NCBI RefSeq assembly: GCF_001507645.1
Contig: NZ_CP013909.1
Coordinates: 4,712,001 to 4,776,000 of the forward strand
Direction: 5' to 3'
DNA from: Hymenobacter sedentarius
GTDB taxonomy: Bacteria; Bacteroidota; Bacteroidia; Cytophagales; Hymenobacteraceae
Length of the DNA stretch: 64,000 nt
A program made the translations under genes and the position numbers. This document shows, piece after piece, positions 1-9,281 of this stretch. Each line of letters opens with the position of its first letter. Within the stretch, counting starts at the first letter, position 1. Under the pieces are notes generated by a model that saw only the letters and a list, made by a program, of their open reading frames with translations, did no database searches and was not told the origin of the DNA.

Positions 1-267
1 CACGTAATGGGTGAGGTTGGTGAACAGAGGCGAGCCAAAGGGGTAATATCCCATGTCCTGAATAATGGCCCCGCCGTAGGCATACGCCTTGGCATCGGTC
101 AATTGTTCGTCGGTAGTGCCCGGGTACCGGGCCTTAATGGCCGGCACCAGGCAGCGCTCCCACGTCGAATCAATATTGGCCTGGTGCGTGAGCACCGAGT
201 AGGCGGCCGCCGGGCGGGTGGCACCGGCCAGCGCCAGCGCCAGTAGCAGAATAATGAGACGAGGCAT
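1..267 (-). CDS. Zinc-dependent phospholipase C-like secreted protein (N-terminal part, runs off window)
   Basis: An open frame of 89 codons starts at the ATG at 267 and continues past base 1, so only the N-terminus is present. It begins with a short hydrophobic signal peptide (MPRLIILLLALALAGATRP) followed directly by AYSVLTHQANIDSTW. An N-terminal YSVLTHQ motif just after signal cleavage is typical of the zinc-dependent phospholipase C family in Bacteroidota, where the early Trp/His residues help bind zinc. A secreted or periplasmic hydrolase of phospholipid head groups is the family expectation. The assignment rests on this short stretch only; the other zinc ligands lie outside the window. 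Confidence 0.65.
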   Translation of the reverse strand, partial: MPRLIILLLALALAGATRPAAAYSVLTHQANIDSTWERCLVPAIKARYPGTTDEQLTDAKAYAYGGAIIQDMGYYPFGSPLFTNLTHYV

Positions 268-374
268 GGGCGAAATAAGCACAACGTAAGTCCTTGCAAC
301 GGCAAAGGACGTCACACTGTTTCCACTTCCAAAGCCCTTCCTCCCGGACCTGCCCCAGCCGGCCCCCCCAACGA

Positions 375-1445
375 CTATGCCGGCACGGGCTGGGGCGTGT
401 AGGTGGGGCCCACGCAACGCGGCCCATCGGCCGTCCAGGCCAGCTTATCGATGCAGAGCTGGCGCTCGGTCATGGCCTTGTTCCAGGCGTGATACACCAG
501 GTATTCGGTCTTGCCGTTGGGGCTCATCACGTGGGAGTGGTGGCCGGGGCCGCGCACGTGGCCGGCCACGGCGTGCAGCACGCGCGGGCCGTTGGCCGCG
601 CCCTGGTCCGAATACGGCCCCATAATGGAGTTGGCTACACAATAGTCTACGCCGTAGCGGGGCGTGAGGAAGTTGGCGCCGCTATAAAAGCAGTAGTACT
701 TGCCGCCGTGCCGGCGCACAAAGGGCCCTTCCAGGGTGTGCCACTCGGCGAAGGTTTTGTTGCCGTAGAGCGGCATGGTGCGGTTTTTCTCAAACACCGT
801 CCAGTCGTGGCGGGCGCGCATCACGGTGCGGCTTTCGCCGGCTAGGCGGGTCATATTGAGGAGGCGGTCTACCACGAGGCCGGTGCCGGGGCGGTAGCCG
901 TTGTCCGAATCGATGAAGTCGCGGGCGTAGAACAAATACCACTGCCCGTCGGTGTCCTGGTACGGGTGGGCATCGATGGTAAACTTGCTGGCGGGCACGT
1001 CCAGCAAGGCCACTTGCGTGTAAGGGCCCTCGGGCTTTTTGCTGGTGGCCACGTGCAGGCGGTGGCCCACGGTGGCCGCAATGGCCCCGCCGCCCATGGA
1101 GTAGTACATGTAGAACGTGCCCTGGTGGTACACCACTTCGGGCGCCCAAAAGTCGGCCCCTTCGGCGCCGGCCGGCGGCGTGAGGGCGCCGCCTGCGTTT
1201 TTCCAGTTCACCAGGTTATCGGAAGTGAGCAGGGTGAAAATGCGGCCATCGGCGGTGCGGCCCTGCCCGGTGGTGCCAAAGGCGTAGTAGTGCCCCTGGT
1301 GCCGCAGCACAAACGGGTCGGGGAACTGGCCGGCGTACACGGGGTTGGTGTAGGTGCCTGCCGCACGGGCGGCGGCCTGGCCGGCTACGGCCAAAGCGGC
1401 CAGGCCGGTAGTGGCTTGCAGCAGAAAATCACGGCGGGAGGGCAT
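375..1445 (-). CDS. Glycoside hydrolase family 43, Tat-type signal
   Basis: A 356-residue secreted GH43 enzyme, expected to act on arabinose- or xylose-containing polymers. I chose the ATG at 1445 because it opens with MPSRRDFLLQ, a twin-arginine-like signal, followed by a hydrophobic run and an AAARA cleavage region; the longer frame upstream has no signal character. The five-bladed propeller catalytic set is visible: base Asp43 in FPDPF, modulator Asp158 in TIDAHP, and acid Glu239 in LEGPF. The FWAPEV motif near residue 100 is also typical. It is divergent from the GH5-like gene, sharing the 1446-1678 intergenic region, and so belongs to the same utilization locus. The exact substrate (arabinofuranosidase, endo-arabinanase or xylosidase) cannot be read from sequence alone. 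Confidence 0.88.
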   Translation of the reverse strand: MPSRRDFLLQATTGLAALAVAGQAAARAAGTYTNPVYAGQFPDPFVLRHQGHYYAFGTTGQGRTADGRIFTLLTSDNLVNWKNAGGALTPPAGAEGADFWAPEVVYHQGTFYMYYSMGGGAIAATVGHRLHVATSKKPEGPYTQVALLDVPASKFTIDAHPYQDTDGQWYLFYARDFIDSDNGYRPGTGLVVDRLLNMTRLAGESRTVMRARHDWTVFEKNRTMPLYGNKTFAEWHTLEGPFVRRHGGKYYCFYSGANFLTPRYGVDYCVANSIMGPYSDQGAANGPRVLHAVAGHVRGPGHHSHVMSPNGKTEYLVYHAWNKAMTERQLCIDKLAWTADGPRCVGPTYTPQPVPA

Positions 1446-1610
1446 GGCGGGGTGTGGCGGGGTGGGAGAAGCAAGGAGCAGGCAAGGTAAGCGGGTGGGG
1501 CTGCCCGGGCAGCCGGCCGGCGTGGAGTGCGCTTGCCCGCTCGTGAGCAGGAAAAGTAAAATTAAATGTTCAATTGTGCCCACCATGCGATGTTAGCGGC
1601 AAGGCTCGGC

Positions 1611-1618
1611 TATCTTTC
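1611..1618 (+). promoter_or_regulatory. Candidate Bacteroidota -7 box for the PUL
   Basis: TATCTTTC matches seven of eight positions of the Bacteroidota -7 consensus TAnnTTTG and lies about 60 bases before the GH5-like start codon. No TTG with correct spacing is clear upstream, so this is a weak call. Confidence 0.25.
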
Positions 1619-1678
1619 CCACCGCATTGGCGCTGCAACAAAAGCGGCCCCGCAATTCATACTGCCAAACCCACCCAA

Positions 1679-2779
1679 ATGAAAAAAAAGGCACTCCTGT
1701 TTCTGCTGATGCTCTTGGCCTACAGCGGCTCCTACGCTCAGAAAACGAAGGTAAAAATCAAAGGGCCCGCGAGCGTGGCCACCGTGCAAGACCAGCGGTG
1801 GTCCATCGAAAAGGCCAACGCCTGGTACAAGACGCACCCCTGGATGAGCGGCGCCAACTTCACGCCCAGCACGGCAATCAACCAGCTGGAAATGTGGCAG
1901 GCCGCTACCTTCGACCCCACCACCATCGACCGGGAATTGGGCTGGGCCGAGGGCATTGGCTTCAACACCATGCGCGTATTTCTACACAGCCTGGCCTGGC
2001 AGCAGGACCCCAAGGGCTTCAAGCAGCGCGTAAACCAGTACCTGGAGATTGCCAACAAGCACCACATCCAAACCATCCTGGTGTTCTTCGACGACTGCTG
2101 GAACAAGCTGCCGCAGCCCGGCCCCCAGCCCGCCCCCAAAACCGGCGTCCACAACTCGGGCTGGATGCAGGACCCCGGCGACGTGATTTCGCGCGATTCG
2201 AGCAAGTTCATCGCCCTGAAGCCCTACGTGCAGGACGTGCTCCGCAGCTTTGCCCACGACCAGCGCATCCTGCTCTGGGACCTGTTCAACGAGCCCGGCA
2301 ACTCCGACAAGCTCAACACCTCGCTGCCGCTGGTGCGCAACGTCTTTGCCTGGGCCCGCGCCGTGGGCCCCGACCAGCCCCTGAGCATGGGCCTCTGGAA
2401 CTGGGGCTTTGAAGCCCTGAACCAGTACCAAGCCCTGCATTCGGACGTCATTACCTACCACTGCTACGACGAGACGCCGGCCCACGAGCGCATTATTGAG
2501 CTGCTGGAAACCCACGGCCGGCCGCTGGTGTGCACCGAATACATGGCCCGGCCCCGCAACAGCCGCTTCGCCACCATCATGCCCCTGCTCAAAAAGCAGA
2601 ACGTGGGCGCCATCAACTGGGGCTTGGTCGATGGCAAAACCAACACCAAGTACCAGTGGGACGTGCCCATTGCCGACGGCAGCGAGCCCGTGGAATGGTT
2701 TCACGAGGTGTTCCGAAAAGATGGCACCCCCTACCGCCAAGATGAAACGGACTTTATCAAGAAAATGAACGGGAAGTAG
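1679..2779 (+). CDS. GH5-like cellulase-fold glycoside hydrolase
   Basis: A 366-residue secreted TIM-barrel glycosidase. The ATG at 1679 gives a clean signal peptide (MKKKALLFLLMLLAYSGSYA). Clan GH-A features are present: WDLFNEPG with the putative acid/base Glu205, and CTEYMARP with the putative nucleophile Glu287; Trp-rich strands (NWGFE, NWGLVDG) line the expected cleft. Close relatives in Bacteroidota are often labelled 1,4-beta-xylanase or cellulase family, but the substrate is not decided by these motifs. It is followed after about 40 bases by a GH43 gene on the same strand, suggesting co-expression. The catalytic residues are inferred by motif position. Confidence 0.82.
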   Translation: MKKKALLFLLMLLAYSGSYAQKTKVKIKGPASVATVQDQRWSIEKANAWYKTHPWMSGANFTPSTAINQLEMWQAATFDPTTIDRELGWAEGIGFNTMRVFLHSLAWQQDPKGFKQRVNQYLEIANKHHIQTILVFFDDCWNKLPQPGPQPAPKTGVHNSGWMQDPGDVISRDSSKFIALKPYVQDVLRSFAHDQRILLWDLFNEPGNSDKLNTSLPLVRNVFAWARAVGPDQPLSMGLWNWGFEALNQYQALHSDVITYHCYDETPAHERIIELLETHGRPLVCTEYMARPRNSRFATIMPLLKKQNVGAINWGLVDGKTNTKYQWDVPIADGSEPVEWFHEVFRKDGTPYRQDETDFIKKMNGK

Positions 2780-2820
2780 CGGGGTACGGGGCGAGGTTCC
2801 ATCAGCTCAATTTCTATCTT

Positions 2821-3882
2821 ATGAATCATCTGCTCCGGCGGCTGCTCTTTGTTCTGTCGTCCCTGTTCCTGGCCAGCCCGGGTTTCGCGCAGGCGCCCGC
2901 CGCGACGGTGCCCACCTTCACCAACCCCCTGCTGCCCGCCGGGGCCGACCCGTGGAGCATTTACCACGAGGGCTATTATTACTACACCCACACCACGGGC
3001 CGCAACATCACGCTCTGGAAAACCAAGTCGTTGAGCCAGCTCAAGACCGCGCCCAGCAAAGTGGTGTGGACACCGCCGGCCACCGGCCCCAACTCGCGCG
3101 ACATCTGGGCGCCCGAGCTGCACTACCTCCGCGGCAAGTGGTACCTGTACTACGCCGCCGACGCCGGCACCAACCAAACCCACCGCCTGTGGGTGCTGGA
3201 AAACGCCTCGCCCGACCCGCTGCAAGGCACCTGGACCGACAAAGGCCAGCTCACCGACGCCACCAACAAATGGGCTATTGACGGCTCCGTGTTCGAAAAC
3301 AACGGCCAGCTGTACCTGGTGTGGTCCGGGTGGGAAGACGACGTGAACGGCCGCCAAAACATCTACTTGGCCCGCCTGAAAAACCCCTGGACCGTGGACG
3401 GCCCGCGCCTGAAGGTGTCCACCCCGGTATTTGGCTGGGAGCGCAACGGCGACCTGAACGCCGCCGACAACCCGCCGCACGTCGACGTGAACGAGGGGCC
3501 GGAGGTGTTGCGGCACGGCGACAAGCTGGTGCTGATTTATTCGGCCAGCGGCTGCTGGACCGATTTCTACGCCTTGGGCATGCTTACGGCGCCCGTGGGC
3601 AGCGACCTGCTGCAGCCCGGCTCCTGGACCAAGTCGCCGGTGCCGGTATTTCAGCAGGACCCGGCCGCCAAGGTCTTCGCGCCCGGCCACAACTCCTTTT
3701 TTAAGTCGCCCGATGGCACGCAGGACTGGATATTGTACCACGCCAACGACGAGGCCGGCCAGGGCTGCGGGCGGTTCCGCTCGCCCCGCGCCCAGGCCTT
3801 CACCTGGAGTGCCGACGGCCTCCCGGTTTTTGGCAAGCCGGTAGCGCCGGGCCAGCCCCTGGCCCGGCCCTCGGGCGAGTAG
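2821..3882 (+). CDS. Glycoside hydrolase family 43 (arabinofuranosidase/arabinanase type)
   Basis: A 353-residue exported GH43. A Sec signal peptide ends near residue 24 (LASPGFAQ). Catalytic residues appear as Asp43 (GADPW), Asp154 (WAIDGS) and Glu225 (VNEGPE). DIWAPEL and WYLYYAAD are standard blade motifs. The C-terminal part carries APGHNSFFKSPDG and WILYHAND, the metal/histidine region seen in arabinan-acting GH43 enzymes. It is a clear paralogue of the gene at 9282, sharing most blade motifs and the terminal PRPSGE, so the locus probably grew by duplication. It lies between the GH5-like gene and SusC; a 557-base gap before SusC suggests a separate promoter for susCD. Confidence 0.88.
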   Translation: MNHLLRRLLFVLSSLFLASPGFAQAPAATVPTFTNPLLPAGADPWSIYHEGYYYYTHTTGRNITLWKTKSLSQLKTAPSKVVWTPPATGPNSRDIWAPELHYLRGKWYLYYAADAGTNQTHRLWVLENASPDPLQGTWTDKGQLTDATNKWAIDGSVFENNGQLYLVWSGWEDDVNGRQNIYLARLKNPWTVDGPRLKVSTPVFGWERNGDLNAADNPPHVDVNEGPEVLRHGDKLVLIYSASGCWTDFYALGMLTAPVGSDLLQPGSWTKSPVPVFQQDPAAKVFAPGHNSFFKSPDGTQDWILYHANDEAGQGCGRFRSPRAQAFTWSADGLPVFGKPVAPGQPLARPSGE

Positions 3883-4439
3883 CCCAGCGGCCAGCCATTG
3901 CTTGAGCTAAACTCCGGAAAGTAAGCCGTACCACCCCTATTGCGGGTGCAACGCTGTGCACAGCAAATCCGGAAGATTCCCCGCACGCCTCCATTCCCGA
4001 CACGGGCCGCCGAAAGGCATGACGCGCAAAAATGTTTATCGGTGTAACTGAGAGGCATAAACAATCTTGCCGGAAGCGGAGCCCAATAATCGCAACCATT
4101 GGCCCGGGCAAGAGTTAAGTGGCGTGATTGATTAAAAACAATCTCACGCTAATAGCTATTCGGCTATCGCAATAGAATAGACAGTTCATGCGGTTCGGCA
4201 TCAACCCTTCATTCCGGGCAAGCTTTCCCTCGCTGACTACTGCTTCCTGCGGGAAACGCTTTTTTGAATTGGTTTCTTCCTACCTTTTGGTAGAAAAGTA
4301 TTGCTGCAATCTGGCTATATGAGCTAAGAGTCTGGTTGTCCATGGTTCCTGCCCTTTGCTGTCGGGCTCCGTTCTTGCCCCCCTGCTGCAATCGTTTGCA
4401 GTACCTCAGTTTCAAAAAATCCCACCAACTTTTTTCCTA
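3883..4439. other. Intergenic region before susC
   Basis: This 557-base gap has no convincing gene; the open frames on either strand have no coding character. It must hold the susC promoter. A possible -7 box TACCTTTT at 4281 with TTG at 4264 is present, but the spacing of 14 bases is shorter than usual. AT content rises from about 4120 onward. Confidence 0.4.
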
Positions 4440-7400
4440 ATGAAAAAATCTTACAAGAGTTTGCGCCGACAAACCGTGCCGGCGCTGCTGTTCTGCCTGC
4501 CACTGTGCGCCCTTGCTGCCGGGGCCGAAGCCTCGGGGCTTCGATTGGCGCCGTACAGCTATTCGGCGGCCCCAGTCCAGGCCATTACCGGCCGGGTGCT
4601 CGATGAGAAAGGCCAAGGCCTGCCCGGCGTAACCGTGCTGGTGAAAGGCACGACCAACGGCACCTCCACCGGCGCCGACGGCGGCTTTACCCTCGACGCG
4701 CCGGCCGACGCCACCCTGCTGATTTCATCGGTGGGCTACATCTCCAAGGAGGTGCCAGTGAACGGCCAGACCACGCTTACCGTGTCCTTGGCCACCGACG
4801 TGCAGCAGCTGTCGGAAGCCATTGTGGTGGGCTACCTGGTGCAAAACCGCCAGGACGTGACCGGTGCGGTCTCGACCGTAAATTCCCAGGACGTGCGCCG
4901 GGCCCCAGTAGCCAGCGTGGCCGAGGCCATTCAGGGCCGCGTTGCGGGCGTGACAGTGGCCAACTCCGGTATCCCCGGCCAGGCCCCCGTGATTAACATC
5001 CGCGGCGTGGGCACGCTGGGCAGCGGCAGCGGCCCGCTGTATGTGATTGACGGGCTGTGGGTGCAGGGCGGCGGCCAGCGCGACTTCAACCCCCAGGACG
5101 TGGAGTCGGTGCAGGTGCTGAAAGACGCGGCTTCGCTGGCGCCTTACGGCGCTTCGGGCGCCAACGGCGTCATCATCGTCACCACCAAGCACGGCCGCTC
5201 GGGGCCGGCGGTAGTCACGGCCAGCGCCTACGCGGGCGTGCAAAACATTGCCAAGCGCTACGACCTGGCCGATGCCAATCGTTGGGCTGAAATCAACAAC
5301 TCGGCCTACGCCGGGGCCAACCGGGCCGGCGGCGCCGGCAATCCCGACGACCGCAACCCCTTCGCCAAAAACCTGCCCGGCTACAGCACCGACTGGCAGA
5401 AAGAGCTGTTCAAGCAAGGCTCGGTGCAGGACTACAACCTGGGCGTGAGCGGCGGCGGCGACAATTCCAACTTTGCGCTGTCGGGCGGGTATTTCCGCCA
5501 AACGGGCACCATTCAGGGCCCGCAGTTTGAGCGCTACAGCGCCCGCATCAACACCGGCTTCAACCGCGGCCGTTTCAAGGTGGGCCAGAACCTGCTGCTC
5601 ACGCGCACCAACCAGACCCGCGTGAATGGCCTGCCCTTCATCGACGTGGTGCGCATGACGCCCGTGACGCCGGTGTATAGCGCCAGCAACCCCGGCGGCT
5701 TCGGCTTTGGCTCCAACAACACGGCCATCACCTTCGGCACCAACCCCATTGCGCTGCAGGCGCTGCTCAACAACACGGGCACTTCCAACCGCTTACAGGG
5801 CAACGTGTACGGCGAGGTTTCCATCCTCGACTTCCTCCGCTACCGGCTCAACCTGGCCACGGAATACCACGGCTTCCACGACCGCGAAAAGCGCCGGTAC
5901 GGCCAGTGGCGCCAAAACGACCCGCTGAACCCCTCCTCCTATGCCGAAAACCAGGGCAACGAGGTGTTTGGCATGGTGGAAAACACCCTGACGTTTGACA
6001 AGAGCTTTGGCCAGCACAACCTGACGGCCGTGGCCGGCTACAGCCGCCAGCGTTTCGAACAGGAGTTTACCCGCGGCGCCAGCTTCGGCTACGGCACCGG
6101 CCCCACCTACTACTGGGCCCTCGATGCCGGCTCGCAAAACCCACAGGCTGTGGGCTCGCAGTTTACCCGCACCAAGGAATCGTACTTCGGTCAGGTTACC
6201 TACGACTATGACCAGCGCTACCTGCTCACGGCGGCGTACCGCAACGACGGCTCGTCGGTGTTTGACCCCGCGCACCGCCGCGGCAACTTCGGCGCGGCCT
6301 CGGTGGGCTGGCGCGTGTCCAAGGAAAGCTTCTTCCAGGGCGTGACGGCGGTGAGCAACCTCAAGCTGCGCGCCAGCTACGGCGCCCTCGGCAACGACCA
6401 GCTGCCCGGTGCCTACGGCGGCTCCTACCTCTACCAGGGCTTCATCAACCCGAACGTGAACTACGTGTTTGGCCAGGGCCAGACCATCGTGAACGGCGCG
6501 GCCCAAACCGCGCTGGCTAGTTCCAACATCAAGTGGGAAGAGCGCCGCACCTCCAACTTCGGCTTCGACCTGGGCTTGCTCGAAGACCGGCTGTCGTTTT
6601 CGGCCGATTACTACATTTCGGAAACGCGCGACGCGCTGATTAACCCTGACGTGGCCTTGGTGCTCGGCAATGCCGGCGCCGCGCCCTTCCGCAACCTGGG
6701 CAAGCTGGAAAACAAGGGCTTTGAATTCCAGCTGGGCTACAACGACAACCGCGCCAAGTTCCGCTACGGCGTCAACGCCAACCTGTCGACCCTGAAAAAC
6801 CGGGTAACCGACCTGGGCCGCTCGGGCGAGAAAGAAAACTTCTTCGTGGGCGGGCCCAACGGCGCCACCCGCACCGAAGTGGGCTACGAGCTGGGCTCGT
6901 TCTACCTGTTCCAGTTCGACGGCATCTACCAGAGCAGCGACACCAACATTCCGAAGGGCCTGCAGGCCGGCGACGTGCGCTACAAGGACACCAACGGCGA
7001 CGGCATCATCTCCGACGCCGACCGCACCCACGTGGGCCGCGTGTTTCCCAAGCTGCAGTACGGCGCCAACCTCAACCTGGGCTACGGTGCCTTCGATATG
7101 ACGGCCTTCTTCCAGGGCGTGTACGGCAACGACGTGTTCAACATCAGCCGCTACTTCCTCGACCGCCTCGACGAGAACGGGAACTACCGCGCCGACTTGC
7201 AGCCCTGGACCGCCAGCAACCCCTCCACCACCACGCCCCGCGCGGTGATTAGCGGCGATGCCGCCGGCAACAACGCCCGCTTTGCCTCCAGCCGCTGGCT
7301 GGAAAGCGGCTCGTACCTGCGCCTGAAAAACCTGCAAGTGGGCTTCACCCTGCCCAAGGCCTACCTGACCAGCCTGAAGGGCATCAGCAGCTTCCGCATC

Positions 7401-7571
7401 TACGCCACCGGCCAGAACGTGTTCACGGCCACCAAGTACTCCGGCTACGACCCCGAAACAGTGGGCAGTGGCTCGCCCGGCAGCCCGGCCAACAACCTGG
7501 CCCGCGGCTTCGACGAAGGCAGCTACCCCAACCTGCGCAGTTTCACTTTGGGCGTTCAGGTCGGCATCTAA
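4440..7571 (+). CDS. SusC-family TonB-dependent outer membrane receptor
   Basis: A 1043-residue SusC/RagA protein, the outer membrane barrel that imports oligosaccharides with TonB energy. The ATG at 4440 gives a Sec signal (MKKSYKSLRRQTVPALLFCL). Next comes a carboxypeptidase-regulatory-like domain (ITGRVLDEKGQGLPGVTVLV, about residues 46-125), then the plug domain with GRVAGVTV and the VLKDAASLAPYGASGANGVI signature, and a 22-strand-type barrel to the C-terminus. No STN signalling domain is visible before the regulatory-like domain, so it is not expected to pair with an ECF anti-sigma factor. It precedes susD by 39 bases; the two form the import complex. Full length for the family. Confidence 0.97.
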   Translation: MKKSYKSLRRQTVPALLFCLPLCALAAGAEASGLRLAPYSYSAAPVQAITGRVLDEKGQGLPGVTVLVKGTTNGTSTGADGGFTLDAPADATLLISSVGYISKEVPVNGQTTLTVSLATDVQQLSEAIVVGYLVQNRQDVTGAVSTVNSQDVRRAPVASVAEAIQGRVAGVTVANSGIPGQAPVINIRGVGTLGSGSGPLYVIDGLWVQGGGQRDFNPQDVESVQVLKDAASLAPYGASGANGVIIVTTKHGRSGPAVVTASAYAGVQNIAKRYDLADANRWAEINNSAYAGANRAGGAGNPDDRNPFAKNLPGYSTDWQKELFKQGSVQDYNLGVSGGGDNSNFALSGGYFRQTGTIQGPQFERYSARINTGFNRGRFKVGQNLLLTRTNQTRVNGLPFIDVVRMTPVTPVYSASNPGGFGFGSNNTAITFGTNPIALQALLNNTGTSNRLQGNVYGEVSILDFLRYRLNLATEYHGFHDREKRRYGQWRQNDPLNPSSYAENQGNEVFGMVENTLTFDKSFGQHNLTAVAGYSRQRFEQEFTRGASFGYGTGPTYYWALDAGSQNPQAVGSQFTRTKESYFGQVTYDYDQRYLLTAAYRNDGSSVFDPAHRRGNFGAASVGWRVSKESFFQGVTAVSNLKLRASYGALGNDQLPGAYGGSYLYQGFINPNVNYVFGQGQTIVNGAAQTALASSNIKWEERRTSNFGFDLGLLEDRLSFSADYYISETRDALINPDVALVLGNAGAAPFRNLGKLENKGFEFQLGYNDNRAKFRYGVNANLSTLKNRVTDLGRSGEKENFFVGGPNGATRTEVGYELGSFYLFQFDGIYQSSDTNIPKGLQAGDVRYKDTNGDGIISDADRTHVGRVFPKLQYGANLNLGYGAFDMTAFFQGVYGNDVFNISRYFLDRLDENGNYRADLQPWTASNPSTTTPRAVISGDAAGNNARFASSRWLESGSYLRLKNLQVGFTLPKAYLTSLKGISSFRIYATGQNVFTATKYSGYDPETVGSGSPGSPANNLARGFDEGSYPNLRSFTLGVQVGI

Positions 7572-7610
7572 GCCCGGCATTTGCCCTTCCCACCGACAAA
7601 TTCTCAACCC

Positions 7611-9167
7611 ATGAAATTCAGTAAGTATATTCGGCTGGCGTTGGCGGGCAGCGTGCTGCTCACCGCGGCCGCTTGCCAAAAAGACCCGCTCGACCAAGTG
7701 AACCCGAACGTGCCCACCACGGCCTCGTTCTGGAAAACCAGCGACGACGCCGTGAAAGGCGTGAACGCCGCCTACAGCGGCCTACAGCAACTGGGCACCT
7801 ACCGCCGCTGGCTCAACTTCGCCTTCGACACCCGTTCCGACGACTCGTTCAGCCAGAGCCCCTGGGGCGAGCTGCTCGACTGGAACCGCTTTGTGCAGGT
7901 GAACTACGACTTCGAGGTGTCGCGCGACATCTGGCGCGACCACTACCGCGCCATCTTCCGCACCAACCAGGTGCTGGACAACGTGCCCGGTATCGCCGGC
8001 ATGGACGCCACCCTGCAAAAGCGGGTGCTGGCCGAAGCCCGCTTCCTGCGCGCCCTCTACTACTACAACCTGGTGGCCCTCTACGGCAACGTGCCGCTCG
8101 TGCTCAAGGCCGGCGCCACCCTGGAAACCAACGCGGCCCAGGCCACCGAGGCTCAGGTATGGGACCAGATAATTGCCGACCTGAAAGCTGCCCAACCCGA
8201 CCTGCCCGCCAGCTACACCGGCATCGACCTGGGCCGCGCCACCCGCGGCGCCGCCACCACGCTGCTGGGTAAGGCCTACATGCAAAACCGCCGCTGGGCC
8301 GATGCCCAGGCCGAGTTTGCCAAGGTAATCGGGACCACGTACAGCCTCACGCCGAACTACACCGACAACTTCCGCCACACCACGGAAAACAATTCGGAGT
8401 CCATCTTTGAAGTGCAGTTCAACGACGCCAAGCTGGGCGGCAACGATGGCGACGACGCCACGTCGTCGGAAGGTGGCCAGCGCTCGCAGTTCTGGGGCGC
8501 GCCCAATGCCGGCGGCTTCGTCGACGCCGAGGTGCGCCCGTGGGTAGTAAACGAGTTTTTGAAGGAAGGCACCGTGAGCGGACAGCGCGACCCGCGCCTG
8601 GCCGCTACCGTGTTCTACAACCGCCGCCAGTTTGCCACTGCCCTGCCCCTCGACGCCGATACGCTGGTGTACGGCCGCGGCTTCCTGGCCCGCTACGCCG
8701 GCAACGCCCGCGACCGCAGCCGCATCTACTGGCGCAAGTACCAGACCGATTACTACCGGACCTTCGAGAACTTCGACTCGCCCATCAACCAGCGCGTGAT
8801 GCGCTATGCCGACGTGCTGCTGCTGCAGGCCGAAGCCCTGAACGAGCAGAACAACACGGCCGGCGCCGTACCCCTCATCAACCAGGTGCGCCAGCGCGTT
8901 GGGCTGGCTCCGCTGGTGGCGGCCACCTTCACCCAGGCCACCATGCGCGCCCAGATTATGCACGAGCGGGTAACGGAGCTCACCGGCGAAGAGCAGCGCT
9001 GGTTTGACCTCAAGCGGTGGGGCTTGCTCGATACCCAGGCCGGCATCGACCAGCTCGCCACCCGCGACCCGCATTTCAGCACCTTTCAGCTCAACAAGTC
9101 GCGTCTGCTGCCCCTGCCCCGTACTGATGTGGACCTGTTGAAATTAACCCAAAACCCGGGCTACTAA
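7611..9167 (+). CDS. SusD/RagB-family surface glycan-binding lipoprotein
   Basis: A 518-residue SusD-like lipoprotein that caps the SusC barrel and binds glycan. The ATG at 7611 follows susC closely. The signal ends in a lipobox (LLTAAAC) with the lipidated Cys near residue 22. Typical RagB/SusD features follow: DQVNPNVPTTASFWKTSDD at the start, ARFLRALYYYNLVALYGNVP in the TPR region, and the C-terminal VMRYADVLLLQAEALN, LTGEEQRWFDLKRWG and LNKSRLLPLP motifs. Conserved order susC-susD and spacing imply one transcript. Substrate cannot be read from SusD; the surrounding GH43 enzymes suggest arabinose-containing glycans. Confidence 0.97.
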   Translation: MKFSKYIRLALAGSVLLTAAACQKDPLDQVNPNVPTTASFWKTSDDAVKGVNAAYSGLQQLGTYRRWLNFAFDTRSDDSFSQSPWGELLDWNRFVQVNYDFEVSRDIWRDHYRAIFRTNQVLDNVPGIAGMDATLQKRVLAEARFLRALYYYNLVALYGNVPLVLKAGATLETNAAQATEAQVWDQIIADLKAAQPDLPASYTGIDLGRATRGAATTLLGKAYMQNRRWADAQAEFAKVIGTTYSLTPNYTDNFRHTTENNSESIFEVQFNDAKLGGNDGDDATSSEGGQRSQFWGAPNAGGFVDAEVRPWVVNEFLKEGTVSGQRDPRLAATVFYNRRQFATALPLDADTLVYGRGFLARYAGNARDRSRIYWRKYQTDYYRTFENFDSPINQRVMRYADVLLLQAEALNEQNNTAGAVPLINQVRQRVGLAPLVAATFTQATMRAQIMHERVTELTGEEQRWFDLKRWGLLDTQAGIDQLATRDPHFSTFQLNKSRLLPLPRTDVDLLKLTQNPGY

Positions 9168-9190
9168 CCCCGGCCCGCCGCGACCCGAAC

Positions 9191-9230
9191 CAACGGCCGC
9201 TTTGCCTCCCTGCGGGCGAAGCGGCCGTTG
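9191..9230 (+). terminator. Strong hairpin after susD
   Basis: A 12-bp perfect stem (CAACGGCCGCTT with its complement) extended by four further pairs including one G-U, loop of about eight bases. Only a weak T-rich tail follows (TCGGTTTGTG), so it may be an attenuator that lowers expression of the downstream GH43 genes relative to susCD, or a terminator. Confidence 0.6.
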
Positions 9231-9281
9231 TCGGTTTGTGCCCCGCTCCTGTTCCTCCTATCTTCTTCCGTAGTTTAGCTT

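Noticed and set aside
4264..4290. Promoter pair TTG / TACCTTTT before susC
   Set aside because: The 14-base spacing is too short for the Bacteroidota consensus and the last base of the -7 box does not fit; not strong enough to annotate.
5793..7697. Long minus-strand ORF of 634 codons
   Set aside because: It lies antisense to susC and shows the Val/Gly/Ala/Leu-rich composition of a shadow frame at high GC; susC is certain.
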